From assembly GCA_013350335.1 (NCBI GenBank), contig CM023538.1, forward strand, positions 46,742,201 through 46,806,200: a stretch of DNA of 64,000 nt, read 5' to 3'. Both the position numbers and the translations under genes were made by a program. Numbering within the stretch: the stretch's first letter is position 1; each line of letters starts with the position of its first letter. The notes below the pieces were generated by a model, which saw nothing but the letters and a program-made list of their open reading frames with translations, made no database searches and had not been told where the DNA came from. This DNA comes from Chimonanthus salicifolius (taxonomy: Eukaryota; Streptophyta; Magnoliopsida; Laurales; Calycanthaceae). Shown here one piece after another: positions 12,000-23,268 of this stretch.

Positions 12000-14900
12000 G
12001 TTTACAGACCACAAATTGTTCATATATTCAATTCCCATATATCCAAACTTAGGCTAAAACAAGCATAGGCCCTATTCTTGTACAACATCTGGAATATGAG
12101 AATTCCAACTCCAAGGCCATTGTAGAGGGATTCTCCGTCCTCTCTTCTAACGCATATCCTGTATTGTAATGGACGTGAGTTCCCGCCCAGTGAAGAGAGC
12201 TCAACAATTAACAAATATTCACTTGGAACATAATATCAATAACACCATGCAGGTTTAACAAGATGGTAAACAACAACCTATAATTACCATTTGTTCTTTT
12301 CTTTCCAATTTTAAGGTGTACGACCTTTATATGCATTGGGGTATCCCACTCAACCTCAACTGTATAGCTCCAGGGTATCCCACTCAACCCTAGTGAGGTA
12401 TCTCACTTAACCTCATATGCATTAGGTCCCGACGCAGATAAAATGCAGCGTCTTGCAAGAGCTTTATACAAGTGTTTGTGCATACATTTAAAACATATAC
12501 AAATTATCAAAATTCCATAAACATGGAACAACTTACAATCACCATTTACTTACTCTTTCTCCATATACCCTTTCCAAGAGAGTTTCACACCAGAGAAACA
12601 CTTACCATCCACTGGCATATTGTTCTATTTTAACAACCAGAATATTTTCATTTTCACCACTTGCACCAACTTGCTAGCACAAGAATATTCACATGCATAT
12701 ATAACCACATGCATAGCCAATACAACACACACCTCATGCACATATAACACATTTTGCACAATATTGGGCATGTCATATCTCAGCCCATTATACTAAACCT
12801 ATTATTCTCTAGACGCCAAGATGGGTCCATACTGTGTTTTATTCATTTATTTATGTCAGCAGAGCCACCTGTTAGCCATCCAAAGCACACAATAAACAAT
12901 AAATGGAAAATACTCAGTACCCAGCCTCATATTTTTTCGGTGCCTGGAAATTATTGAGACTTTGCCTAAAGGGTACAGTACTTGAAAGTAAGTAAATTAC
13001 TCAGTGCCTAATCCATTTACTACCAGGTGACCATGGCCACCTCAGATAGGCCACCAAGAGGCGAGAAATCGTAGCGCTACTGCTACCACTTTAGAAGTGT
13101 AAACCCAAGCGTAGGTAGCGAAGTAGTAATTTACTCGGTGAGACCGAGGTCGAAGCCCTGAAGGAATTAGGAACACTATTTTTGGAGTGAGGTAAAATTT
13201 GGTTATCCACAACCTGTGAGGGATGGCTTGATGATTAAGAACCCCAATAAGCTGTCGGAGATTTTCGGTTCAAGTCTCACTCTCAAAATATATGGGCCAC
13301 TCCCCCTAGTTTTACTCGGTGTGTGTGAAGGTTTGCACATGCCCTGAGGACTTAGTCAGGTGTTCTAAGAGGCCTAGATACCTTGACCCTCAAAAAAAAA
13401 AAACTTGGTTATCCACACAATGTATAGAGCTAAGGGCTAAGGATGATGATGATTTACAAGACAATAATAAAATGTACTAAAGTGTTGGGGATCCGTTTAA
13501 TAACTTATAAGTCATTTTTCATCAACCTATCTTGGTGAGATTCGAATGATAATTCTATCTCATTGGAAGGTTGGACAGTTAAATCAATAATAATTTCACA
13601 AATAGTTTCTTTGAATAATTGATGGTTAAAACAATTAATTACATGTCACATGGATTCCTCAAGCATTTATTGTATTCGAAAATGACAATAAATTAAGAGA
13701 AGTATATAGACATAGACATGTCTTTGAGAATTTATCATAGAAATCATAAGATTATCCAAGCATTCAGTGTATTCGGAAATCAACTAAATCAAGCAAATTA
13801 CTTAGATTTGTAATAAAACTTGAGATTAGATTAAACCATTCAATTAAATAAAACTTATATTAAATGCACAACTATTGAATTAAAATAACTCCATAAATCA
13901 TCAAACTTCACCCTTCCAACTTAGTTGAGAATTTAGCGGACATTATAATAAACGACATGAAAACAATTAAATTAAACATCATTGGAAATCAGACTAATGT
14001 TCAAAATATAAAAGAAAATACCATCCAATTACTGAATTGAATCAAGTCTTTTAAAAGAAAATTGGGAAGTGTTTGAGAAACGAAATAACCAAATCTTAAC
14101 AACGAAAATAAAATGGAAGTAAAAACTCCCTGACTGAAACTAAACCCAGAAGAAAGAAGACTCAGGTTCACTGTCGTGTCCGCAGAGAACAAAAGAGACA
14201 GAGAGGCTTGCTCTCAGATCTTACCGTCGCCCAAAGATGTTGCCGCTCCACCTCTGCTTCCGGCCACGCCCAAGTGGTATAGAGCTGCCTGTCACATAGC
14301 TCATTCCTTCTTCAGCCCGCCTCTGCTGCTGGTGTGTCACTTACGAAGCTGCAGTAAGTGTTGCTCTGGAATTGTTGTTGTTTGTCCCACTCCCCAAAGG
14401 GAGAGATTCCCCAAATCCTCTCAGTTGATCCCCTTTTGTAAAATAGAGAGTCCATCAACAACAACGGTCAAAAATCCCTTTCTCCTGAAATCTCTCTTAT
14501 GCCAGCTCTCTCTTTACCACCAACGTCTACTTGCAGATTTTGGGTTTTCCATTTTCTCCTATAGCTACCCCACTCAGCAACGGTCATACTTCCTTCCAAT
14601 GGTATTCAATCAGTTTGATACATATCTCCTAATCCCAAAATTTCCCTTCTTGTGATTCATTTCTTCCCATGCACCAGCTCACCCATTGCCATTTCCATGT
14701 TTTGGTGCTAACACCAACGACCAGAGAGATCCAAGTGACATCATTTTCCAAATAGCCCTCTTCTGCTGAGTCAACTTTGACTCGGGCTTGACTAGCATTT
14801 TACTCGAATGGACTCGGCTTCATTAAATTGATGGGTTTTAACATCCTAAAATAAAATTCACGTAATAAGATAAAATAGAATAAAACTCAGATTTACATGT

Positions 14901-16307
14901 AAATTATGAAAAATATTCCAAAATAAATGCAAAAGTGCTCCATGAAATTAGATATAAATGCAATTTTGAGCATTTATCCGCTACAAACGGAGAATTTTGG
15001 CTCAAAGAGTACAGTGCGATAAAGTAAATAAAATACTCAGTACCCCAATTCAGGATCAATAGGTGACTAAGTGCCACCACAGATGGTATCACCTAGTAAC
15101 TAGGCGCCGCTACTGATGATTGTTTGGCCCAAAGGGTACAATGCGATAATGTAAACACCCAAAGCCTAAAATAAAAACATAAGGAGCTAAATGGGGTTAA
15201 TCCTTTCCCTTTTTTAATTTAGAGAAAATAAAACAAGGTTTTGACACAAACCAAAACCGAATTTAAGGGTGTAACCTAAAGATAGAGAGGGAAGGACATT
15301 TTTCTTACTTTTAAAAAAATCCATTTTTGAAGTCCAAAATTATACATTTTTCACTTAAAATTTATCCCGGAATTAATAAAATTTAGAAAAGATGAATTTT
15401 GATACCTTATTTGTAAAAATCGACGAAAACTTCCAAAAGTGTGCAAAGCAGTACGGTTGAAGCAGAAATGAGAAGGAAAAAACAAAAAAATGAATGAAAA
15501 GAAAACGTTGGAGAGAGGGATTTTCGTTTTTTTTTGTTACTCCTTTTCACTCCACTCCTTAAATAACTTACCGCAAATTTGCGGTGCTTCCACCTGCGGC
15601 TACTTGCCGTAGGTGTGATATTTATCTTCTTATTTTTATTAATAAAAATCTTTTAACTTAAAACACCTCTTTCTGAAACGGTATTATAGAAGTCCCACTA
15701 ACACAAATCCACTGGTCCGATAGGTTGAGTTTTAAAACCCAGGAATGCTATAAAAATTTGGAGAGAAAAACATGTCAAAAACTCAGTAATTTAATAAAAA
15801 AAATCACATAAATGTCAAATTTCCAAAATTTAAAATATTCTTTTGGAAAAAAAATCTGACTTCACATTCAGGTAGAGTAAATTTAACTGATGAAAATATC
15901 CTAAAGCTCTGAAGTATTTTGACACTCCTAAGTACTTTAAAAGTTAAAGTTTTATAAAATAAGGATACCCCCAAGGTTTAAGAAATTACACTTCTAAAAC
16001 TCAGAAAGTCAAACCGATAAATTCTTTAAACTAGAATACAAAACTTAGCAAATATGTGCAATTTGAGAAATTAACTATCTTAAATGAGTGGTTCTCTCCA
16101 AATATAAATACTTTTTAGGGTCTCACCCCAAGAGAGTCCAGATAATTACAGCTTTGCCATCACACTTTAGTGAGTCGGATCACCAGGCTTTCGAACTCAG
16201 ATCGAGTCAAATTTGGACTCTACACAAAGCCCACTTCATAAATCACAATTTACAGTTAACGGTTAATAATCACACAATTAGTCACCAATTAAGGTCATGG
16301 CACTACA
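12000..16307 (-). repeat. Decayed, 5'-truncated gypsy LTR
   Basis: Landmarks shared with the solo LTRs at 41341-44679 and 48751-51993 appear in the same order: GACGTGAG...GCCCAGTGAAG (12165-12200), repeated TACTCAGTGCC/TACCCAG blocks (12910-13010 and 15030-15130), and CGAGTCAAATTTGGA (16203). The end is CATGGCACTACA, probably a decayed GGTATTACA, at 16307. The first 400 bases or so are missing where the tandem array begins. Length beyond the usual 3.3 kb comes partly from the SINE at 13212. The open frame at 14176-14655 is inside the LTR leader and has no recognisable protein. Confidence 0.6.
13212..13404 (+). mobile_element. tRNA-derived SINE with 13 bp target duplication
   Basis: The body contains an A-box-like TGGCTTGATGATTAAGA (about 13224) and a clear B box GGTTCAAGTCTCA (13267-13279), 43 bases apart as in plant SINEs. 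It ends in a run of 12 A (13392-13403). The flanks repeat TTGGTTATCCACA exactly (13199-13211 and 13405-13417), which is a target-site duplication from LINE-type reverse transcription. It sits in the decayed gypsy LTR, so it is younger than that LTR. Confidence 0.85.
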
Positions 16308-17252
16308 CCACCAAAAAATTAAGATACTTGTATTTACGTGCTTCGACAAAAACCTGCCAACGTCCACAACATGACTGTGCTTCACTGTATGAGAGAAAAG
16401 AAATAATACCCGTGCAAGATGAATAACTCCATTGTAGTGTGTTTCCTATTGTTATTGATGTCCCAGTGTTGTTACCAATGCAGGCCGTCTTCGTGTGACG
16501 TTCATGCTTCTCTATTCACTTGTCCACAATTCTCAATGAAATATCAAGCACATTGCTCATCTATTTTACTTCCCCGCAATGCCGAATGAAGCACCAAGTA
16601 AGGACAACAGCGTGAATTCATTATGCGCCTAAGCCTCTTGGTATTGAAGCCATCCCCAAGCAAAAGCCTCCTCTACAACACCTTCGGCCACCACCATGCA
16701 GACACCATGCTTTAGGCCATCATCATCCATACACCAAGCATACGACCATTCCTCCGTTAGACCATTCCATGCATGTGCGTCACAAGACCCAAGCATTCAC
16801 CATTCTTGCTTGCGGCTAAAAGTCCCTCTTCCATGTTGCATGCGGCCAAGAGAAGACTCTCTTTTGCTGCCTCCTACAACTGGAGAGGTCTCACCAACGC
16901 ATACCGGCCAAAGGCCTACACCATGCGATTGTGGCTACTTCTGTAACTCTAGAATTATTCCCACGTTCAAGAGGTCTACCATGCAATCAACATTGTTGTA
17001 CATCCCCACACCTTAATACCATGTGACTCCTTGAATGAAGAGACATTAATACCTCTCTTTGGCTGCGGTATATGTGCTACTTGTTGGGTTAATGAGGACA
17101 CAACAAGACCTGCTATGGTCTGATTCAGTTTTGTGTATCAGGCCTGAAACTGCATTATTTGAGTGGGGTATTCTTATCCTACCTAGTCTACATCAATTTC
17201 TTTTCAGTTAAAAAAATCGAAATAAGTAAAACCCAACCCGAAATCGAAACCC
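16308..17252. other. No gene recognised
   Basis: C-rich sequence with repeated CACCATGC/ACCATTC words (16690-16830) and an open frame at 16696-17016 that resembles nothing known to me. Probably retroelement internal sequence, but no domain is visible. Confidence 0.4.
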
Positions 17253-17571
17253 AAGCTCTTGATATGACATTGGAAATTCCACGATTAATCAAACAGAAGA
17301 AACAAAACAATCCAAATAATTAAGCATCGACACAGACACAAGATTTACGTGGTTTGGCCGAAGCCTACATCCACGGGCAATGATCGAAGAAATTCCACTA
17401 ATATCAAAGGTACAATTTCTCTTGATTACAAACGCAAACCAGTTTTTCAACCAACTCTTTCTCACTCAAATATATAAGAAAATTCTTAGATTTTTCTCTC
17501 AGAAGTTTCCTATCTGAAAAACAAACGGAAGATCTCTCTGTTTTATAAAACAGTAATTAAGAGGTTTCCTC
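17253..17571 (-). repeat. Ty1/copia LTR fragment with primer site
   Basis: Minus-strand bases 17269-17253 read TCATATCAAGAGCTTGG, close to the copia primer site TGGTATCAAGAGCTTTGG. The adjacent LTR starts on the plus strand as TGGAAATTCCACGATTAATC and contains the phrase AGATTTACGTGGTTTGGCC...CTACATCCACGGGC, common in plant copia LTRs. The LTR is interrupted at 17572 by the poly(T) end of a LINE. Confidence 0.6.
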
Positions 17572-18085
17572 TTTTTTTTTTTTTTTTTAGAGGTAACAAA
17601 AATTTCATTAAAAGAAAAAAAAGTACAAAACAACAAAAGAAAGCAAAATACAAGTAGAAAAGGTCTAAAAGGATTGGACTTTCGAAAAAAAATACAACGA
17701 ACAAGAACTAAAAAAATTGATCAGTTGGGAGCTCCTAGATCCCAACTATAAAAAACAAAAGAATCCAGAAGCCGAATTGTTGATCCCATTTTTGACAAGA
17801 AAGCCTGCCACGCTATTTGCTGTGCACCTAACATGAGCAAAGGACACATCCGATCCTATAGCTAGTCCCCTTATTTCCCTTGCTATGGTAATCATCCTCC
17901 AAGGAGGTAGTTTAAGGCCCTTGGCCTTCTTAATCGCATTTGTCGGGTCGTTTTCGATTACTAGTGAGTTATGTCCAAAGATTTTCCAAAGGGTCAAAGC
18001 TCTCCTAATGCTAAGGAGTTTCGTCACATTTGAACCCCATAAAAACCATCAATGAAATGCCATAATGATTCCTAAAGACACCTCC
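17572..18085 (-). mobile_element. 5'-truncated L1-type LINE, 3' end
   Basis: On the minus strand the segment ends in a poly(A) run (T17 at 17572-17588 on the plus strand) and carries the C-terminal RNase H domain of plant LINE ORF2. 5' truncation and a poly(A) tail are typical of LINE insertions. The upstream boundary near 18085 is an estimate, because the similarity fades there and no target duplication was found. Confidence 0.7.
17746..18027 (-). pseudogene. LINE RNase H (RVT_3-like) remnant
   Basis: The frame contains E-N-D-P-T-N-A-I (usual E-x-D-S..x-x-I), PPWRMITIAREIR, SFAHVRCTANSVAGFLVKNG, matching the C-terminal part of the RNase H domain of plant L1 ORF2 (SFxHVxRxANxxADxLAKxG). The GGVFRNHYG-like start lies upstream in other frames (18030-18085) with stops. 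The aspartate near the end (AD in the family) reads AG here, so a catalytic residue is lost. Confidence 0.75.
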
Positions 18086-18343
18086 CATCCCGTAATAAAG
18101 AATTTATGAAATTCCAAATCTCGGCAATAATCTAACAAAATGACCACTGAGTGATCTCTACACGGCGCAAAATTGATACGAACACGACATCTAAATCAGT
18201 CTTGGCCAAGGGACACTATAGAAACTGATAAAAGGAACTTACAATCATAGAAAGCAATGAGAGGGATAGAGCAGAGGCAGGGAACAGTAACAGAGATGCA
18301 GAAACTGACAAAAAGAAATCAAACAACGAATTAGAATGAAAAA
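18086..18343. other. Short unassigned flank
   Basis: Contains no gene. GAGAGGGATAGAGCAGAGG (18260) may be the rest of the copia LTR that the LINE split. Confidence 0.3.
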
Positions 18344-18839
18344 TGAATCTATCCAGATCTAGATTTGTATTAGATTTTGAATTTAGATTTCAAATTTAAA
18401 TTTGTTTTATCTCACTAGATTGTTATTTGAATTTAATTTATCCAAGAATTTAGTTGCGTTTTATCTTTATCATGTTGTATTTCATTTTGATTATAAATAA
18501 AACAAATGACCTCTCCTTTAGTGAGAGACACCGAAGTATTTTAATTTCAGATGGTATAGAGTACATTTTGAATCCTCCAAATTTTTTCCCTGTGATTTTC
18601 AACCTACCCAGATTCCCTACATATCACAGTTCCCATCTTGTCCCTCCCTACCAGTCATTGTTCCCATCTTATCCCCACTCGCCCATCTTCGGTACAACAC
18701 CTCTGCCGTTTTTTTCTCACAGCCAAGGCCCATACCACCAACGGTTGCAGCACTCATTCGGGCTTTCTTCAAGCTTGTGTTTGCTCTTTCTTCCATGGCT
18801 GCCAACACTTCCTCTTCTTCCAACAACACCAATGCTTCT

Positions 18840-20230
18840 GATGGCCAGGGCTCTCTCCATGATTCTTTTTCTATCCATGGTGCTTGTTTCGCCGCCTCTC
18901 TCGGGTGATAATTACAGCACTTGGAAGCGCGCCATCACTATGGCCTTACATGCCAAAAGTAAACGTGGCTTTGTGGAAGGAATTTTGGACCCACCGACTT
19001 CACCAACTGACCTCGCTCAATGGGAGCGTTGTAATGATTTGGTCAGTTCTTGGCTTCTTCATTTTGTGTCTAGCGACATATGCAACAACATCTTGTTTAC
19101 CACCACTGTCAGGGACATTTGGTTGGATCTCTCCGACTGTTTTTCTCAATCCAATGCTTCACAAATTTATCATCTGAAACAAATTTATCATCTGAAGCTA
19201 TCTATATCAGGGGTGCTAAACGCCCCTACCGAATTTTCGACCGATATGATTCTCTCTCCTTTTTTTTTTTTTTTAAATATCGGTATTATTTTATTTTTTC
19301 TGAATTAAAAAATATAAAAAAATCGAAAAAGAAATTGTTTTTTAAAAAAAAACTTGAAAATGTAAATATCGGCCGATATTTTGAATATAGGCCGATATTT
19401 ACATCCTGGGCCCATCACCGTTTTGATTATTTTTTTAAAAAAACAAATACAGATATTAATCATATCGGCCGATATCTGACTGATATGATTCAGCGATATA
19501 TCGGCCGATATGAAGGCTATACGGCCGATACAATACATATCGGCGTTACTTATACTGCAGTTAAAACCCGAATGATATAAGCCGATACGTTTCATATCGG
19601 CCGATATCTATATCCTTGGTCTATATCTTCTCTCAAACAAGAGGACCTATCTGTCTTTGCATATTACACTCGGCTAAAATTCTTGTGGAATGAACTTATT
19701 TCCATGGATGATATTCCTAGTGCCAATGTGACCATGAGAAAGTTCTTGTTGCACGCCTTCAGTGTGATAGGGCAATGGAGTTTTAACAGCGTTTGCATGA
19801 CTGCTCTGCCATCCTTCGCAATCAAATACTTTTTGTGGATCCTTTTCCTAGCATAACTAAGATTTATTCTTCCGTACGTCAAGAGGAAAAACAATAAGAA
19901 ATTCATTCCTCCACCTCTTTCATTCCATATGTCGCCACTCTTTTTGCCCAAAGCCCCACTCGTGAATGATCTTTTATTCGTGGCCCACTGACCAACAACG
20001 GCTCTTGTCCCCACTGTACTCATTGTGGACGTGATGGTCATAATCGTGATCATTGCTATCACCTTATTGGTTTTCCCCAGCAGAAATTTAACACTCCTCC
20101 TACTCAACCCCCATTCGAGCTTTAGCGAAACCACCCGCCAGTTCAACCCGTCCTGGTGACCATGCATTGCCGACTCCATCGGCTCTCACTATAGAGTAGT
20201 ACCATCAACTCTTAGCCAAGCTCTCTTCCA
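18840..20230 (+). pseudogene. copia gag with zinc knuckle, split by insertion
   Basis: The first part reads SGDNYSTWKRAITMALHAKS...VEGILDPP...W...LVSSWLLHFVS...IWLDLSDCFSQSN, the standard plant copia gag (UBN2-like) opening. It breaks at LSIS (19208), then resumes after the insert as LKQEDLSVFAYYTRLKFLWNEL (from 19636), with later pieces in other frames (RNQILFVDPFPS, KIYSSVRQEE). A CCHC knuckle CTHCGRDGHNRDHCYHLIGFP is encoded at about 20015-20080. Several frameshifts and a stop (about 19965) make it non-functional. Confidence 0.85.
19209..19619. mobile_element. hAT-like non-autonomous DNA element with ATATCGGCCGATAT repeats
   Basis: It interrupts the copia gag. Eight bases, TCTATATC, are duplicated exactly on both sides (19201-19208 and 19620-19627), the target length of hAT elements. 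The left end is AGGGGTGC and the right end, inverted, CCAAGGAT; these are only weakly alike. Inside are about eight copies of CGGCCGATAT or the palindrome ATATCGGCCGATAT, which look like subterminal binding repeats. No coding capacity. Confidence 0.7.
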
Positions 20231-20776
20231 GTAATGTACTTACAGTGATCATCATGCTGGCCCTGTCAACGAGGACGATTGGACCAGATAAACAAAAAAA
20301 AAAAAAAACACCCTTAAAAAAAATAACTTTCTTTTCCAAGCAGCCAAATAGTGTGCTGCCAACCCATTTACTTCTCGCAGCCAGCCAGTGCGCTGCCACT
20401 TCCTCTCCGCAGTCAGTCAATGTGCTGTTCGTTCATCCAATTAGCAGCGAGTCAGTGTGATGTTCCGTCACTTAATCTGGCCAGTCAGTATGCCAAGTTT
20501 CCTCTATCATTCTTGTTGTTTCGAAGCTTAGTGTTATTCCATACACGCTACAGCTAGCGGGGGCGTGATAGAATCTATCAAGATCTAGATTTGAACTACA
20601 TTTTGAATTTAGATTTTAAGTTTAAATTTGTTTTATCTCATTAGCTTCTTATTTGAATTTACCTTATCCTAGAATTTAGATATGTATTTTCTTTTATCTT
20701 GATGTATTTCATTTTGATTATAAATAAAACAAATGGCCTCTCCTTCGATGAGAGACATAAGAGTATTTTAATTTCA

Positions 20777-21529
20777 CAAAAAACTCAAGACTCGAAGAGA
20801 ACTTGCAAACTCGTCATGATCTTCGGCTCATGACCTGACCAAGAACTCTCTACTAGCTGATACTATGTTAAGAAAACGAGAATTTGCATAAACTTGATTG
20901 CTTGAATAATTTCTTAGAAGACACAAATATATACTCCTATACATGTAATTATAGATAAATTCAAACTCTTAACCTAAATAAACCCAAACCCCAAAACCAG
21001 CTCAAATCTCTAATCAGATAGTAAAACAAATTGTGACTCTCAATTTAACATGACTTCTAAGATCATATTTTTTTGGTTTGATTTCACAGAGCAAAACGCA
21101 ATTGAAATTCAACAAGCGACCTTGTATTAGTAACTTTTGCATGGTCGGGCTCTGTATTTCGAAAACATGTGAACATAGAATTGGAGGGACATTTCGGTGA
21201 AAATAGCTTTAATGTGGTGAACAACATTATTTGAGACTATAATATTATGAAGAAAATTCCAAAGAAGATGAAAAGTTCTTCGGATTTTCTTCGTCAATCA
21301 GTCGTTTCTTTTGAAAAATCAACTAAGGTCCCCTGTTCTACAGTCTCCTCCTGTTGGAAATGGCCAATCCAGGCAGTTTCTAAAATACTTTCATTTTTAT
21401 TATCTTTTACCTTTTTATGTTTGAGGTTTGGTGAGTGAGATTCAAAGTTGGTGTCGATCTTTTAGATTGCTTCATTACAAAGTTGAGTCCTGCTAATGAA
21501 TCCAACCCTGTAACCAGTGCTCTACGCTG
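20777..21529. other. Unassigned; possible decayed copia LTR on the minus strand
   Basis: GCTGATACTATG (20856-20867) followed by TTAAGAAAACGAG has the look of an inverted primer site beside an LTR, but is too decayed to be sure. No gene seen. The end of this stretch (21530-21534, CTTGA) is the target duplication of the next element. Confidence 0.35.
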
Positions 21530-21534
21530 CTTGA

Positions 21535-23268
21535 TGTTGTGCAAATTTTAAATTTATAACTCGCAAGCGCACGAACCATTTAGATAGTATAGCGATTAAG
21601 TGCGAGGTCGAACCCATCGGAACTTAGGAAAATATATCCATTAAAATACACCATCGAATTACGTATTTTAAGAACTTTGAGAAATATGGAGATAAATCAT
21701 GAACGTGGAATTGTTAATCTAATCTATGAATTTTAATTTTAATTTAGAAACATTCTAGATTTAAACATAGAATCTAACAATTAACTAATTTTAATTAAGA
21801 TGGTGGAATTAATATAAAAATATAAACAATCTCAATCTAATTTAAAATACAAAATTAAGATGCAATTAAATTATTTCCAACCTAGTTCATCAATTTCAAA
21901 GATTTGAGTTTTTATAAACAAAAATAAAAATTAAAGACATCTAAATTACATCTGTACATATTTACAGTGGAACTGGCTCAAAGAATCAAGGAGGCATTAT
22001 TTTTCATATTTTAAAAATAAAACAAAGGCCTAGAATACGGAGCTCACGTAAATTACCAATCATGCATTCAAATTTTCATCGATAAATATTCTAAGAATTA
22101 AATCCATGGATTTCATTAAATTAAAAATCTCAAATTAAACCTTAGAATGAATAGAATTTAAACTTCATCTCCAAATCTAAAATATTTCATCGCACTCTTA
22201 AAATAAGAGCCTTAGATCGAAGAAGGAAGTCTATTCAATCTAAATTTTCATCACATTTAATCTGAAATAATTAAAATAAATCCACACATAAACTTGATTA
22301 AAGAATAAAAATAAAATCAAATTATCATCATACATAGATTGAATAATTGAAAAACCATAGACTAAATATTTCATCACACCTCAATTTTATTTATGAAACA
22401 TGAATTTAGACTTACATATCAATGAAATTTTAAAGAAAAAGAAATACAATGAAAATCAAAATCCACCAACCTTAGAACCCAATGTGGATTGAAAATCCCA
22501 CAGTCTTTCTCCTTCTCTTCTTCCTCTCCTCTCCTTTTCTTCAATGCCCAAGTTCAGTTTGCTCAATGGGAGAGGACTAGTATTTATAGATAAAAGGAGG
22601 TGGAATGAATGGATTGGATTCAAAGATTTAAATAAAGCAAGGGACACATGGAGGGCGGATTTGATTTGTGCTAAATATGGAATGACTTAAAGGAGGCAAG
22701 GAGCTAAATTTGTATAAGGAAAGTGGGTGAAAAATCCCGTTTTTTTACATATGCACTATCTTACAGCTCAGTTTTGACCCTTTTAACTTCTGAATCAGGA
22801 AAAGTTGTAAACTACAAAGTTATAGCTCTTGAAGTCTTCTTTCCAACGCAAAAAGAATCAAAGCAATCGGACATCGGAGTAGAAATTTATGACCAAAATA
22901 CTGAACATGTGTCAAACCTTCCTTATTTTTCTTCCTTTCTTATTTTCTCTCTTTCCTTAATCCACTTGTCAAATTCGAAAATCCTCTTATATTGACTTCT
23001 AAATTTCGAATTTCCTCTTGAGATAATGAAAATATTATTCACACATGTGGATTTCTTCATGGGCTTTTCTTAATGGGCTTAATAATTGGGCTTGAGGTCC
23101 ATAATAACTCATAATGGGCCCAGGCTTTATATTTAAGCATTTTTTCTGTCATCCTCACTATTAAACCTGGAAAACACAAAATTATATTAATTACATAAAA
23201 TTAAATAAAATGAGGTACTAACAATGATAAATTTAGGAGTAAAATATGTATTTATTTTGCACTCATCA
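21535..23268 (-). repeat. 3' LTR of the LARD element (1734 bp)
   Basis: Starts TGTTGTGCAAATTT and ends TTTTGCACTCATCA on the plus strand. A minus-strand TATAAATA box lies at 22581-22588. Compared with 26362-28096 I count about 14 substitutions and one single-base indel, i.e. near 0.8 percent. The 90-codon plus-strand frame at 22723-22995 is LTR sequence in the antisense direction and is not taken as a gene. Confidence 0.95.

Larger units (their letters stand above)
18344..20776 (+). mobile_element. Short-LTR Ty1/copia element, gag only
   Basis: Two direct repeats, 18344-18549 (206 bp) and 20566-20776 (211 bp), share TCTATCnAGATCTAGATTTG..ATAAATAAAACAAATGrCCTCTCCTT and both end ATTTCA. The first is followed by TGGTATAGAGTAC (18552-18564), a slightly decayed tRNA-iMet primer site. 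The second is preceded by the purine tract GCTAGCGGGGGCG. Between them only gag is recognisable; protease, integrase and RT are absent, so any mobility would need a helper element. About 410 bases are a later hAT-like insertion. No exact 5-base target duplication is visible. Confidence 0.8.

Noticed and set aside
14176..14655. 159-codon plus-strand frame starting MSAENKRDREACSQ
   Set aside because: Sits antisense in a decayed gypsy LTR leader; no domain recognised.
22723..22995. 90-codon frames in both LTRs of the LARD element (also 27551-27823)
   Set aside because: They lie in LTRs and antisense to LTR transcription; preservation in both copies only reflects the youth of the insertion.
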